The notes: generated by a model from the letters alone, not told the origin. Shown: positions 7,146-16,617, counted from the first letter of the stretch. The stretch is DNA of 24,147 nucleotides from Alphaproteobacteria bacterium (GCA_030432775.1 JAUILO010000014.1:1-24147); one strand, 5' to 3'. Numbers and translations: made by a program.

Positions 7146-8252
7146 TCACGAATAGCCGTAAAGGCGAGCAGTCTGAGATGTAATATCTTTAATCATCGCG
7201 ATATCACGCGCATCTAGGTTTACATCATAATACGCAGGCGCGCAAATATTCGTGGCACAGCCCTTAATGTAATCTGCTTCCATTTCCAAATCACAATGAT
7301 CAGCTATCTGGCTTAGCTGCTGTTGCGGATTCTCACACAAATCCTCATAACGCACAATTTGCACGGCGTTTGATAGCTCATCATTATTCTTTATCTGCGA
7401 TTGAAGCGCTCCATATAAATGCACCCAATACAGCGCCCAGCCTTTCACTTCCTCACCGTTATTCCAGCATTGCTGGATCTGTGCGACATCATAATCATTA
7501 CCCGCATTGATAGGTCTGCGGTCCAGACCGAATTCAAAATGCCCAACACGCTGCATATGATTAAGGCCGCGCTTATTCTTTGCATGAATTTTGCTAAACC
7601 GTTCATGCTGACGCATCAATGACACAATATGCGTTACAGGATCACGCACCGGTACAACAAAACGCGCATCAGAAAATAGCGCCTGCAAATACGCAATACG
7701 GGTGATGTTGTTATTATTCTTGGCCACATAGCGCCGCGCCTTACGTACATATAAAAGCTTGCGAATATGATCAGTGTAAAACTGCGCGAATTTATCGTCA
7801 TCTCTCACATGTGTCAGAACATTACTATGCAGCGGATCATGCGCATCTTTGAAAAAACCCATCCACAGCACCTCCTCCATGGCTTCGGGACTATGGCTGG
7901 TGATCATCAAACGATCACCATGTGCGCGCTCAGCCGGTTTTTCTTTAACACGGGGCATCAACCCCAAAAACACATTCCAGAAATATGGCGTATATAAAAA
8001 CGGATAATCCGCATAGCGATGGGTAGCAGCACCCGTTACCCCGTTCATAATCTCAAGAAGAAGCGTACTGCCGCCTCTGGCCAGCCCCGTAATAAAAACA
8101 GGCTTTTTCACACTGATATCTTTCAAGTCGTCCTTTAAAAGCAATGTTTCAAAATTACCGATACCGGACCACAGGCCAGGCGCAGAGCTTACCGCGCCGC
8201 TCCAAACATGAAGACCGAAAGGAACATGAATATCTGATGTTTTATCGCTCAT
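7146..8252 (-). CDS. PAPS-type sulfotransferase family protein
   Basis: 368 residues, cytoplasmic. The 5'-phosphosulfate-binding loop is seen as FITGLARGGSTLLLEIM (53-69). The 3'-phosphate-binding region is FVVPVRDPVTHIVSLMRQ (198-215), with R203 and S211 the expected contacts. The late motif VRYEDLCENP (300-309) is typical of the Sulfotransfer_3 group. These enzymes move sulfate from PAPS to a hydroxyl or amine of a sugar, lipid, peptide or small molecule. The acceptor cannot be told here. The start overlaps the ctaA stop by 4 bp (ATGA), so translation is coupled to a respiratory gene, an unexpected partner. Four consecutive Asn (179-182) are a local oddity. Some family members may not be sulfotransferases in the strict sense. 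Confidence 0.85.
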   Translation of the reverse strand: MSDKTSDIHVPFGLHVWSGAVSSAPGLWSGIGNFETLLLKDDLKDISVKKPVFITGLARGGSTLLLEIMNGVTGAATHRYADYPFLYTPYFWNVFLGLMPRVKEKPAERAHGDRLMITSHSPEAMEEVLWMGFFKDAHDPLHSNVLTHVRDDDKFAQFYTDHIRKLLYVRKARRYVAKNNNNITRIAYLQALFSDARFVVPVRDPVTHIVSLMRQHERFSKIHAKNKRGLNHMQRVGHFEFGLDRRPINAGNDYDVAQIQQCWNNGEEVKGWALYWVHLYGALQSQIKNNDELSNAVQIVRYEDLCENPQQQLSQIADHCDLEMEADYIKGCATNICAPAYYDVNLDARDIAMIKDITSQTARLYGYS

Positions 8253-9340
8253 AGGGCATCGACCTCTTTTGTACTAGCCTTTGCGCTTAGTGTTTTACCC
8301 TCACTTTGTTTGGCGGCTTTGCACGGCGAATAAAAACTGCGGTGAATTTGAATTATTAATACCGTCAATAATATAAACGCGCCGGCCTGATGCATAGCGG
8401 CAACCGGAATCCATAGCTGTGTCACCAGTGCTGTGATGCCAAGCATAACCTGAAACACCACGACTAGCTGTATTAGATACGATTTCATCACCCAGCCATA
8501 AAGAAAAATAACCACTCCCGTAGTAACGGCCAAGGCGCGGTGGGTGAACTGTACCCATGCATGATCATGTAAAATAGCGGACTGGAAATATGGCTCTTCG
8601 GGGAAAATACTGCCTCTAGCCATTTGCGGGAAATGGTTATAAATCATACCGGCATCAAGTCCGGCAACAAAAGCGCCCCAAACCATTGTGATTGAAAACA
8701 TCAGCAGCGCTACCAAACCAAACGGCTTCACTATACATAGCGGTAAACGTACGCCTTGTTCATCCATAACGGCACTGCCAGATTTTTTCACTGATAACAA
8801 CAAACCCACAATGCAGGCATATATTAAAAATGCCATGCCCAAATGTGTCGCCAGCCGGAAATGGCTGACATCCGGACGGTCAATCAAACCGCTTTTGACC
8901 ATCCACCAACCGATAAGCCCTTGTGATCCACCCAATAACAACAGACCAAAAAAATGCGGCAGATATTTTCGCGGCAAGCTGCCGCGCAATAAAAACAAGA
9001 AAAACGGCAAACCATAAACCACACCTATCATGCGCCCCCATAAACGGTGCAGCCATTCCCAAAAGAATATGCGCTTGAAATCTTCAATCTCCATCCAGCC
9101 ATTTTTATGCATATATTCCGGCGTCTGTTGATACAATTCGAATACACGCTGCCATTCCGCATCACCATGCGGTGGCAACATTCCAATAAATGGTCGCCAT
9201 TCAACCATCGACAGGCCGGATTCGGTAAGACGCGTAATCGCGCCGATCACAGCCATAACAAACACCATTCCGGCACACGCCATGAGCCAAAATATGATAA
9301 TTTTATAATTCTGTACTTGGTTTTGAGCTGTGTTTTGCAT
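8249..9340 (-). CDS. ctaA: Heme A synthase (CtaA/Cox15 type 2)
   Basis: 363 residues with about eight membrane spans. It oxidises the C8 methyl of heme O to the formyl group of heme A for aa3-type cytochrome oxidase, in the inner membrane. Diagnostic features: GAITRLTESGLSMVEWRP (33-50), and four conserved heme-liganding histidine positions, H98 (WEWLHR), H166 (ATHLG), H267 (FTHRAL) and H317 (AMHQAG). The first external loop lacks the Cys pair of Gram-positive CtaA, as expected for the proteobacterial and mitochondrial class. No strong ribosome site precedes the ATG. It is the first gene of a minus-strand operon with a sulfotransferase; ctaB, ctaC and other oxidase genes are not in the window. 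Confidence 0.95.
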   Translation of the reverse strand: MQNTAQNQVQNYKIIIFWLMACAGMVFVMAVIGAITRLTESGLSMVEWRPFIGMLPPHGDAEWQRVFELYQQTPEYMHKNGWMEIEDFKRIFFWEWLHRLWGRMIGVVYGLPFFLFLLRGSLPRKYLPHFFGLLLLGGSQGLIGWWMVKSGLIDRPDVSHFRLATHLGMAFLIYACIVGLLLSVKKSGSAVMDEQGVRLPLCIVKPFGLVALLMFSITMVWGAFVAGLDAGMIYNHFPQMARGSIFPEEPYFQSAILHDHAWVQFTHRALAVTTGVVIFLYGWVMKSYLIQLVVVFQVMLGITALVTQLWIPVAAMHQAGAFILLTVLIIQIHRSFYSPCKAAKQSEGKTLSAKASTKEVDAL

Positions 9341-9394
9341 AGAACTTTACATTGAACTCTGGAGCAAACTGTTTACATTGGTTCTGCGTCATCA

Positions 9395-9408
9395 GTGCGG
9401 TAACGCAC
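9395..9408. promoter_or_regulatory. Inverted repeat between divergent ctaA and FNR genes
   Basis: GTGCG (9395-9399) and CGCAC (9404-9408) form a perfect 5-bp inverted repeat with a GTAA centre, in the 133-bp region between two divergent transcription units. It could be an operator shared by both, but no known regulator site is recognised. Promoter elements on either side are weak. Confidence 0.3.
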
Positions 9409-9473
9409 CCGCGCAACATGTGCAATATGACACGAGTAAGTTATAAACGAAATAGAAGAATGGATCGTCACTA

Positions 9474-10526
9474 ATGAGTAGTGAAATAATGATAGGCGAT
9501 AACACCCGCCACAAGACAGATGTCATTATCATCGGCGCGGGCCCTGTTGGCCTTTTTGCTGTATTTGAACTGGGTCTTTTGGATATGAAAGCCCACCTTG
9601 TCGATATCCTTGATAAACCCGGCGGCCAGTGTGCCGAGCTATATCCGGAAAAGCCGATCTATGATATTCCGGCGCTGCCTGTTGTTACAGGGCAAGAGCT
9701 AACTGACCGTTTAATGGAGCAGGCCAAACCCTTTAACCCGACTTTCCACCTCTCGCAAATGGCTGAAAAAATCCAGAAGCTGGATAATGGGAATTGGGAG
9801 CTTACAACAGATATCGGAACGATAATAGAAGCCCCAGTTATCGCCATTGCAGCCGGCGGCGGATCTTTCGTTCCCAAAAAACCGCCTCTGGCCGATCTGG
9901 AGGAATTTGAAGATAAATCCGTCTTTTATTCCGTACGCAGAATGGAGCAATTCAAGGGCAAGGATATCGTTATTTCCGGTGGCGGCGATTCCGCACTTGA
10001 CTGGCTACTTGCCCTACAGCCCACCGCACGCAGTATGCACCTTGTTCACCGCCGCGATGATTTCAGAGCCGCACCCGACAGCGTGAATAAAATGCGCGCA
10101 CTTGTAAAAAAAGGCGATGTCAAATTACATATCGGCCAGATCAGCGAGCTAAACGGTGAAAATGGAGCGCTAAGCTCTGTCACGATAAAAGCCAAAGACA
10201 CGGATGATTACAAGATTGAATGCGACACAATGCTGCCATTTTATGGCCTGACAATGAAACTGGGGCCAGTAGCACAATGGGGCTTAAATCTAGATAAAAA
10301 CCTGATTGATGTTGATACGGAAAAATTCGAAACATCCGAGCCTTCCATATTTGCCATTGGTGACATCAATACATATCCGGGTAAATTAAAACTTATCCTG
10401 TCCGGTTTTCATGAATGCGCCCTCATGGCACACGCCGCATCACAATATGTTTACCCCGATAAAGTCGTACGTTTCCAATACACGACATCTTCATCCAACC
10501 TACAACAAAAACTGGGTGTGGCATAA
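9474..10526 (+). CDS. Ferredoxin--NADP reductase, thioredoxin-reductase-like type
   Basis: 350 residues. Two nucleotide-binding folds: FAD loop DVIIIGAGPVGLFAVFELG (16-34) and NADP loop VISGGGDSALDW (166-177), with HRRDDFR (192-198) suited to bind the 2'-phosphate of NADPH. GGQCAELYPEKPIYDIPA (50-67) and the late FAIGDINTYPGKLKLILSG are hallmarks of the ferredoxin-NADP reductase 2 family (YumC/RPA3954 type). The CxxC of true thioredoxin reductases is absent. The enzyme exchanges electrons between NADPH and ferredoxin or flavodoxin in the cytoplasm. Upstream, a four-codon ORF (ATG at 9460, MDRH, TAA) overlaps the start codon as TAATG, so initiation may use re-initiation. ATG at 9489 is an alternative start. 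Confidence 0.93.
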   Translation: MSSEIMIGDNTRHKTDVIIIGAGPVGLFAVFELGLLDMKAHLVDILDKPGGQCAELYPEKPIYDIPALPVVTGQELTDRLMEQAKPFNPTFHLSQMAEKIQKLDNGNWELTTDIGTIIEAPVIAIAAGGGSFVPKKPPLADLEEFEDKSVFYSVRRMEQFKGKDIVISGGGDSALDWLLALQPTARSMHLVHRRDDFRAAPDSVNKMRALVKKGDVKLHIGQISELNGENGALSSVTIKAKDTDDYKIECDTMLPFYGLTMKLGPVAQWGLNLDKNLIDVDTEKFETSEPSIFAIGDINTYPGKLKLILSGFHECALMAHAASQYVYPDKVVRFQYTTSSSNLQQKLGVA

Positions 10527-10560
10527 ATTCACCTCCCGAATATAGAAACATAAAAATATC

Positions 10561-11361
10561 ATGGCACCATTTGACATCATAGAAAGCGCCGGCAAATCTT
10601 ACAGACTATTCTGGCATTACCGCGGCTATCTGGCGCGACTTGCTATCATACCAATCATGATAAAAATTGTCTGCTGGAACCTTGTCATTGCCTTTGGCTG
10701 GCAGGAACAATATGTGCGTCAAGCCATGGTGATGTTGCCATCATTCTTTGCCGATGGCTGGATGATTTCACACTTTATCCGCTTGATATTTCTGGGACAG
10801 ACATGGCCATTCAAGCCCACGGGTAATATCGAAAAAGATATGGAGAAACTTCACAACCGCGCCCTTGGTATTATGCGCGGCACAGTATCTTATGTCGTAA
10901 TAAAATTCCTTATGGCCGGTTTACTCGGGCTTTTATACATGTATATGCAAGATAATATGCAACAGGTTCAAAATGCCGAACAGGATCCGAGCCTTTTTGC
11001 CTTTATATCTGCGATGTTAATTCTGGCGCTTGTATTATGGCTGTTTAAATTCACATGGTTTTATATTCCAGCAGCCATCAACCACCCGATACCGAATCTG
11101 TACAAAAAGATTAAAGGCTTTAAACCAGCGCTGTTTATTGCCGCAACATGGATGATTTGTTTTATCCCATCCCTATTCCTATATAAAATATTTTTGGAAG
11201 CGTTTTTCGGCACACCCGCAGAAGCCCCGCAAGATTTTGCGACCATACAAATTATTCAGGATACCTGTAGTATCATTGTCGATACAATCATGTTGTTCAT
11301 CACAACAGGCGGTATTGCCTACGCTTTTGCACAAGTTCTTCTTCCAAAGAAAAAGAAATAA
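10561..11361 (+). CDS. Polytopic membrane protein (hypothetical)
   Basis: 266 residues, with hydrophobic segments at roughly 25-47, 62-80, 106-128, 144-166, 190-212 and 232-262, so about six spans. The C-terminus is LLPKKKK, a positively charged cytoplasmic end. The start has no good ribosome site, but the frame is supported by codon use. It follows the ferredoxin-NADP reductase by 34 bp with no terminator between, so they are probably cotranscribed. No catalytic motif or family is recognised. Confidence 0.8.
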   Translation: MAPFDIIESAGKSYRLFWHYRGYLARLAIIPIMIKIVCWNLVIAFGWQEQYVRQAMVMLPSFFADGWMISHFIRLIFLGQTWPFKPTGNIEKDMEKLHNRALGIMRGTVSYVVIKFLMAGLLGLLYMYMQDNMQQVQNAEQDPSLFAFISAMLILALVLWLFKFTWFYIPAAINHPIPNLYKKIKGFKPALFIAATWMICFIPSLFLYKIFLEAFFGTPAEAPQDFATIQIIQDTCSIIVDTIMLFITTGGIAYAFAQVLLPKKKK

Positions 11362-11390
11362 AGCGACATTCGAATTTAAGAAAAAGCGGG

Positions 11391-11657
11391 TTACTGAATA
11401 ACGATTTCAACATTACAATGTGAAAACTCACCGGGCGTTATGATATCCGAACTTGCCACACATACAGAATGCAACCGCCCATCCAGTTCGGATGACCAGA
11501 AATCAAGAAAAGACAATAAAACCGGGAATTGAGGTACAAGATCGTAATCTTGCCATATATAGCTTTGTAAAAGCTTCGGATAATCAGGCAAATGATAAAA
11601 TATTTCGGCCGTTGTTAAACAGTAATTTTTAAAAAACTGTTTAGAGAAATCCGCCAT
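11391..11657 (-). CDS. usg: Usg family protein
   Basis: 88 residues, the usual size. The sequence LTTAEIFYHLPDYPKLLQSY, then IWQDYDLVPQFPVLLSFLDFW and ELDGRLHSVCVA, matches the conserved core of Usg proteins of alphaproteobacteria. A perfect AGGAGG lies 8 nt before the ATG. In Caulobacter usg lies in the trpFBA region, hence the association with tryptophan genes, but its function is unknown. Here no trp gene is near: it faces the membrane protein gene tail-to-tail with a 29-bp gap and is divergent from the 11821 gene. Confidence 0.92.
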   Translation of the reverse strand: MADFSKQFFKNYCLTTAEIFYHLPDYPKLLQSYIWQDYDLVPQFPVLLSFLDFWSSELDGRLHSVCVASSDIITPGEFSHCNVEIVIQ

Positions 11658-11771
11658 ATAGCAAAACCTCCTGTTCTTTACACAATTATAGCAAAAAATC
11701 CTTTTCTACTAAATACCATAATAACACTTAAATATTTCCAGTTTGTTAATAGCGGCCGGCTGCGTTATCCT

Positions 11772-11777
11772 TATAAT
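11772..11777 (+). promoter_or_regulatory. Possible -10 element of the 11821 gene
   Basis: A perfect TATAAT stands about 49 bp before the start codon. The nearest -35-like sequence, TTGTTA (11744-11749), is 22 bp away, which is too far for a normal sigma-70 promoter. Confidence 0.3.
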
Positions 11778-11820
11778 ATAAAAGCCATAAGGCATTCAAA
11801 CACAAACAAGAGTTAAAGTG

Positions 11821-12414
11821 ATGAAAGAAACAGCCATTATCATAGCTGCAGTTTTGCTCACCGTATTTCTGATCCAGTTTTTATCACCTGAAAAAGATCC
11901 GAACCGTGCCACCGACCCTATCCCTGATGCAGCCTTCTCGGCTAGCGAAGAAAGCGGCAGATCTGCCTATAAACTCAAAAGTTTTGGCAAGAACGGCAAT
12001 GACACAGGCAGCCAGTATTTAAAAGAGCTTGCTAAAGATTTTCCGCCAGAGCCGGATATTTACGGCAATGAAATAAATCAAGACGGCGCACAGAACAGAC
12101 AACAGATTAAGGCGGGCCAGGCCGGACAGTTCACAATTGTCATTAATGACGAAGCATATACCAGATCACAGACCATCTATACCAGCACACCTGTTTACGC
12201 CACGTTCAAACACCCAAACCCCCATGTCACACATGTGCGCATGGAATATCCGGACAAACCGGATTTATATATCGACTATCCTATTGGCGAAAAAGTACGG
12301 ATACAAATCCACGAAAGTTACATTCAGGCCGGTGTATTCAGCTATAGCGACTTTATCGCTCAAGATGATCAGGGCAATCCGTATGACAAAATCCGGCTGG
12401 TTTTTGCTCCATAG
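11821..12414 (+). CDS. Membrane-anchored hypothetical protein
   Basis: 197 residues from ATG 11821, chosen over the in-frame GTG at 11818 because AAGAG ends 8 nt before it. One N-terminal hydrophobic span (about 4-21) followed by SPEKDPNRATDP suggests an inner-membrane anchor with the rest in the periplasm. Residues about 95-195 are beta-rich (FTIVINDEAY, TPVYATFKHPNPHVTHVRM, YIDYPIGEKVRIQIHES), perhaps an immunoglobulin- or SoxZ-like sandwich; this is a guess. No catalytic motif is seen. It is a single-gene unit between usg and groESL. Confidence 0.75.
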   Translation: MKETAIIIAAVLLTVFLIQFLSPEKDPNRATDPIPDAAFSASEESGRSAYKLKSFGKNGNDTGSQYLKELAKDFPPEPDIYGNEINQDGAQNRQQIKAGQAGQFTIVINDEAYTRSQTIYTSTPVYATFKHPNPHVTHVRMEYPDKPDLYIDYPIGEKVRIQIHESYIQAGVFSYSDFIAQDDQGNPYDKIRLVFAP

Positions 12415-12642
12415 CCCTTCCCTCTGACACCCATAAAGGCTTACGGCACAAAGCAAAATCATCAACATTCCCGCCGCCACAAATCAAGATATACAAAACC
12501 GAACCAAACCATAAAAGTACGACTCAATGTGGTAAAGTTTCTCTGGACTCTGATAAATAGCTCTGCCATAAAACACCGCATACACAGCAAAGCCTTATGG
12601 CGTGCAAACGAAAGCGTCATATAATTTTTCTTATAAATTCCC
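12415..12642. other. Intergenic stretch before the groESL promoter, no gene seen
   Basis: No ORF here has a ribosome site or plausible composition, and no clear terminator for the 11821 gene is visible. The regulatory elements of groESL begin at 12643. Confidence 0.5.
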
Positions 12643-12671
12643 TTGATTTTAAATTGGCGACACGCTACATC
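12643..12671 (+). promoter_or_regulatory. groESL promoter (sigma-70 or RpoH)
   Basis: TTGATT (12643-12648), a 17-bp spacer and TACATC (12666-12671) lie directly before the CIRCE operator. The flanking bases, CTTGATT and CGCTACAT, also fit a degenerate heat-shock sigma (RpoH) site, as is known for other alphaproteobacterial groESL operons, so dual use is possible. Confidence 0.65.
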
Positions 12672-12672
12672 T

Positions 12673-12699
12673 TTAGCACTCACCTGGATAGAGTGCTAA
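12673..12699. promoter_or_regulatory. CIRCE operator (HrcA-binding site)
   Basis: TTAGCACTC (12673-12681), 9 bp, GAGTGCTAA (12691-12699): an exact match to the CIRCE consensus. It overlaps the predicted transcription start, where HrcA binding would block transcription until heat shock. hrcA itself is not in the window. Confidence 0.97.
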
Positions 12700-12770
12700 A
12701 GCATTCATTTGTTCGGCCGCTATCCGGTTGAAAAATTGTTTAATTACAACCATTTACATGAGGTAAAACC

Positions 12771-13061
12771 ATGAAATTTCGTCCATTACACGACCGTGTT
12801 CTCGTTCGCCGCGTAGAACAAGAAGCCAAAACAGCAGGCGGAATCATCATTCCGGATGCAGCACAAGAAAAACCTATGGAAGGTGAAATCATTGCCGTTG
12901 GTAAAGGCCACGTTAATGACAATGGCGAAGTCCGTCCACTAGACGTTGCCACAGGCGACAAAGTGATCTTCTCTAAATGGGCAGGCACTGAAATCACGAT
13001 TGACGGCGAAGAGCTGATGGTCATGAAAGAATCAGACATTATCGGTATCGTTGCTGCTTAA
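12771..13061 (+). CDS. groES: Co-chaperonin GroES
   Basis: 96 residues, standard length. MKFRPLHDRVLVRRVE opens the protein and the mobile loop that docks GroEL is seen around EAKTAGGIIIPD (18-29). It caps the GroEL barrel as a heptameric lid during ATP-driven protein folding in the cytoplasm. GAGG stands 7 nt before the ATG. It is the first gene of groESL under the CIRCE operator. Codons are mostly of the T- or A-ending highly expressed type, as in groEL and rpsT. Confidence 0.99.
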   Translation: MKFRPLHDRVLVRRVEQEAKTAGGIIIPDAAQEKPMEGEIIAVGKGHVNDNGEVRPLDVATGDKVIFSKWAGTEITIDGEELMVMKESDIIGIVAA

Positions 13062-13112
13062 AACAGCCCCGCTGATAAAAACAAACGATGAAAAGGCTGT
13101 TATAAAATAGCC
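13062..13112 (+). promoter_or_regulatory. Alternative hairpins between groES and groEL
   Basis: Three segments compete. AACAGCC (13062-13068) pairs perfectly with GGCTGTT (13095-13101). That same GGCTGTT can instead pair with AATAGCC (13106-13112), with one G-U pair and a tight ATAA loop. Only one can form at a time, just upstream of the groEL ribosome site. In Agrobacterium the groESL mRNA is cut between the two genes in a heat-shock-dependent way, so this may be a processing or differential-stability element. Confidence 0.55.
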
Positions 13113-13138
13113 GTAATTTTAAAAACTGGAGAAAAAAT

Positions 13139-14791
<1,653 letters not shown>

Positions 14792-14831
14792 ATCATGTCT
14801 TCATGACAAACCTAACGTCATAAAGTTTTTT

Positions 14832-14862
14832 AAAGGCCGGAGCAGTACGCTCCGGCCTTTTT
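14832..14862 (+). terminator. groESL terminator
   Basis: AAAGGCCGGAGC (14832-14843) pairs perfectly with GCTCCGGCCTTT (14849-14860) around a 5-nt loop, followed by T residues. A 12-bp GC-rich stem 40 bp after the groEL stop. Confidence 0.95.
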
Positions 14863-14915
14863 CTATTGCAAGATTATCCTCATCCTATACCCCTTGTTTT
14901 ATTCAGCCTTCTTTA

Positions 14916-14940
14916 AGCTTTTTCACATAATATAAAAGCT
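14916..14940. promoter_or_regulatory. Inverted repeat upstream of the HIT gene
   Basis: AGCTTTT (14916-14922) and AAAAGCT (14934-14940) form a perfect 7-bp inverted repeat 11 bp apart. Its centre is AT-rich and includes a TATAA-like sequence, so it may overlap the promoter. Confidence 0.3.
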
Positions 14941-14978
14941 GAAATTCCGTGCCCGAAGCGCGGTATAAGGCGTGCATA

Positions 14979-15722
14979 ATGATAGAGATTGAAATAAACG
15001 ATCTGGATATTCTGATAGAAAATATCGAACGCGCAAATCCGCGAGCCAGACAGCACAGTATTGGCCTACCTTTTGTATCAGCATCAACCAACGATCTCGC
15101 ATGGGCAGGGCGGATCAAGGACGCGAAAGCCGTTGCGGCGCCCATTCACGAACTTATTGTACCAACGCGCCATGTACCGCGCCTTGATGACCTCACAGAA
15201 GACGAAGAACGAGCACTATGGGAGCTAGCCGATCAACGCATTGAACAAGTATTATCCGAGTCAGGTATTAACGCCGCCACCATATTAATTAACGATGGTG
15301 AGCCAGCGGGACAAACTGTCGGTCATGTTCATTTTCATGTGCTGGGCATCAACAAACAAAGTCTCATCGATGATTTAGGCGCACAATTCGAATCATTAAC
15401 TGACCGCTACAGCGAAGTGGCTGTTGCGCCGATATCAAAACACCAGATTGTCACAAATGACACAGATTACTTATGCCAAAAAATGCGCGAATTCAGAGAA
15501 GAGCAAAATCAAATTCATGACTATAATTTGGGATTTAGTGTACTAAGCCAGACACAAAAACAAGATAGCAGCGATCCATACAACATGACCATACAATCAT
15601 GGAACCCTAATCAGGCACGCCCTTTCGGTCTAACCAATTTAATACGGGTATTGAATGAATATAGAGATCGTCCCTATTCCTGGAGCAAGACACATCTGCA
15701 ACAGCACTTTACACCGACCTAA
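14979..15722 (+). CDS. HIT-family protein with long C-terminal extension
   Basis: 247 residues from ATG 14979, which has AAGG 8 nt upstream. A GTG at 14949 would add ten residues but lacks a ribosome site. The histidine-triad motif HVHFH is at 116-120, preceded by INDGEPAGQTVGH, as in nucleotide-binding HinT-type hydrolases that cut the P-N bond of AMP-amidates. The upstream part (APIHELIVPTRHVPRLDDL, 54-72) is the usual HIT sheet. Ordinary HinT proteins have about 120 residues. Here some 127 more follow the motif (121-247), with no recognised domain, and the N-terminal zinc Cys pair of some members is absent. Substrate unknown. It precedes mutM by 49 bp without an obvious terminator. Confidence 0.85.
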   Translation: MIEIEINDLDILIENIERANPRARQHSIGLPFVSASTNDLAWAGRIKDAKAVAAPIHELIVPTRHVPRLDDLTEDEERALWELADQRIEQVLSESGINAATILINDGEPAGQTVGHVHFHVLGINKQSLIDDLGAQFESLTDRYSEVAVAPISKHQIVTNDTDYLCQKMREFREEQNQIHDYNLGFSVLSQTQKQDSSDPYNMTIQSWNPNQARPFGLTNLIRVLNEYRDRPYSWSKTHLQQHFTPT

Positions 15723-15771
15723 AATCGATTAGCGGCTTTACATCCTTTAACAGGCATTCTATCAACATACT

Positions 15772-16617
15772 ATGCCTGAATTACCCGAAGTCGAAACTGT
15801 GCGCCGTGGCCTGGAACAATCTATTCTAGGGCATCAAATATTGAAGCTCACGCAAAACAGAGCCGATCTACGTGTGCCTTTCCCCGATAATTTTGCCAGC
15901 CATCTAGAGGGCCGCATTATTCAAACGCTATCGCGGCGCGGAAAATACATTTTGATTCATTTAAATGATGAGAAAATCGTCATATTACACCTTGGCATGT
16001 CAGGCCGTGTCACGATTATCGAAGATCATCAGCAATATACGCCAGCCAAGCATGATCATCTGGTGATTTTACTCAAAGGCGGCACACAAATTGTTTATAA
16101 TGATGCGCGCCGCTTTGGTATGGTAATGCTTAGTGATGAAAAATCTATCGATCAACATAAAAGCTTTGCCCATATGGGGCCAGAACCACTTGGCAACCAT
16201 TTTTCAGGTACACAATTATTTGAAAACCTGAAAACCAAAAAAACTCCAATAAAAAACGCGCTGCTCGACCAATCTGTGGTCGCGGGGCTTGGCAATATTT
16301 ATGTAAGCGAAGCGTTGTTCTACGCCGGTATCAGGCCCGACCGAATCGCAAATTCACTAACGACCAAGGAAACCGACACCTTATATAACTGCATAATATC
16401 GGTGTTGAACGAAGCCATAAAAGCCGGAGGATCAAGCCTGCGTGATTACCAGAACACAAAAGGTGATATGGGGTATTTCCAGCACCATTTTGCTGTATAT
16501 GACCGCGAAAATCACCCTTGTAACGGATGTTCTTGTTCAATTGAAAAGACTGGTGGTATAAAGAAGATCGTACAAGCTGGCAGATCAACATTTTTTTGCC
16601 CGCAAAAACAGAAATAA
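15772..16617 (+). CDS. mutM: Formamidopyrimidine-DNA glycosylase (MutM/Fpg), incomplete zinc finger
   Basis: 281 residues, normal length. It removes 8-oxoguanine and formamidopyrimidines and nicks the strand (base-excision repair). The catalytic PELPE start (P2, E3), K58 in SRRGKYI, the H2TH element VVAGLGNIYVSEALF (169-183) and R271 in AGRSTFF are all present. The C-terminal zinc finger is odd: C250, C253 and an extra C255, then C276, but the protein ends CPQKQK where the family has CPxCQ. The fourth ligand is missing. No nearby frameshift restores it, because the other frames contain no Cys before the next gene. Either C255 substitutes or zinc is bound weakly. No clear ribosome site. Confidence 0.95.
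   Translation: MPELPEVETVRRGLEQSILGHQILKLTQNRADLRVPFPDNFASHLEGRIIQTLSRRGKYILIHLNDEKIVILHLGMSGRVTIIEDHQQYTPAKHDHLVILLKGGTQIVYNDARRFGMVMLSDEKSIDQHKSFAHMGPEPLGNHFSGTQLFENLKTKKTPIKNALLDQSVVAGLGNIYVSEALFYAGIRPDRIANSLTTKETDTLYNCIISVLNEAIKAGGSSLRDYQNTKGDMGYFQHHFAVYDRENHPCNGCSCSIEKTGGIKKIVQAGRSTFFCPQKQK

Noticed and set aside
12265..12480. Minus-strand ORF with a lipoprotein-like start (LLCAVSLYGC)
   Set aside because: It is mostly antisense to the 11821 gene, has no ribosome site, and its composition beyond the first 20 residues looks random.
12462..12683. Minus-strand ORF in the groESL upstream region
   Set aside because: No ribosome site, Cys/Phe/Arg-rich, and it runs into the CIRCE and promoter region.
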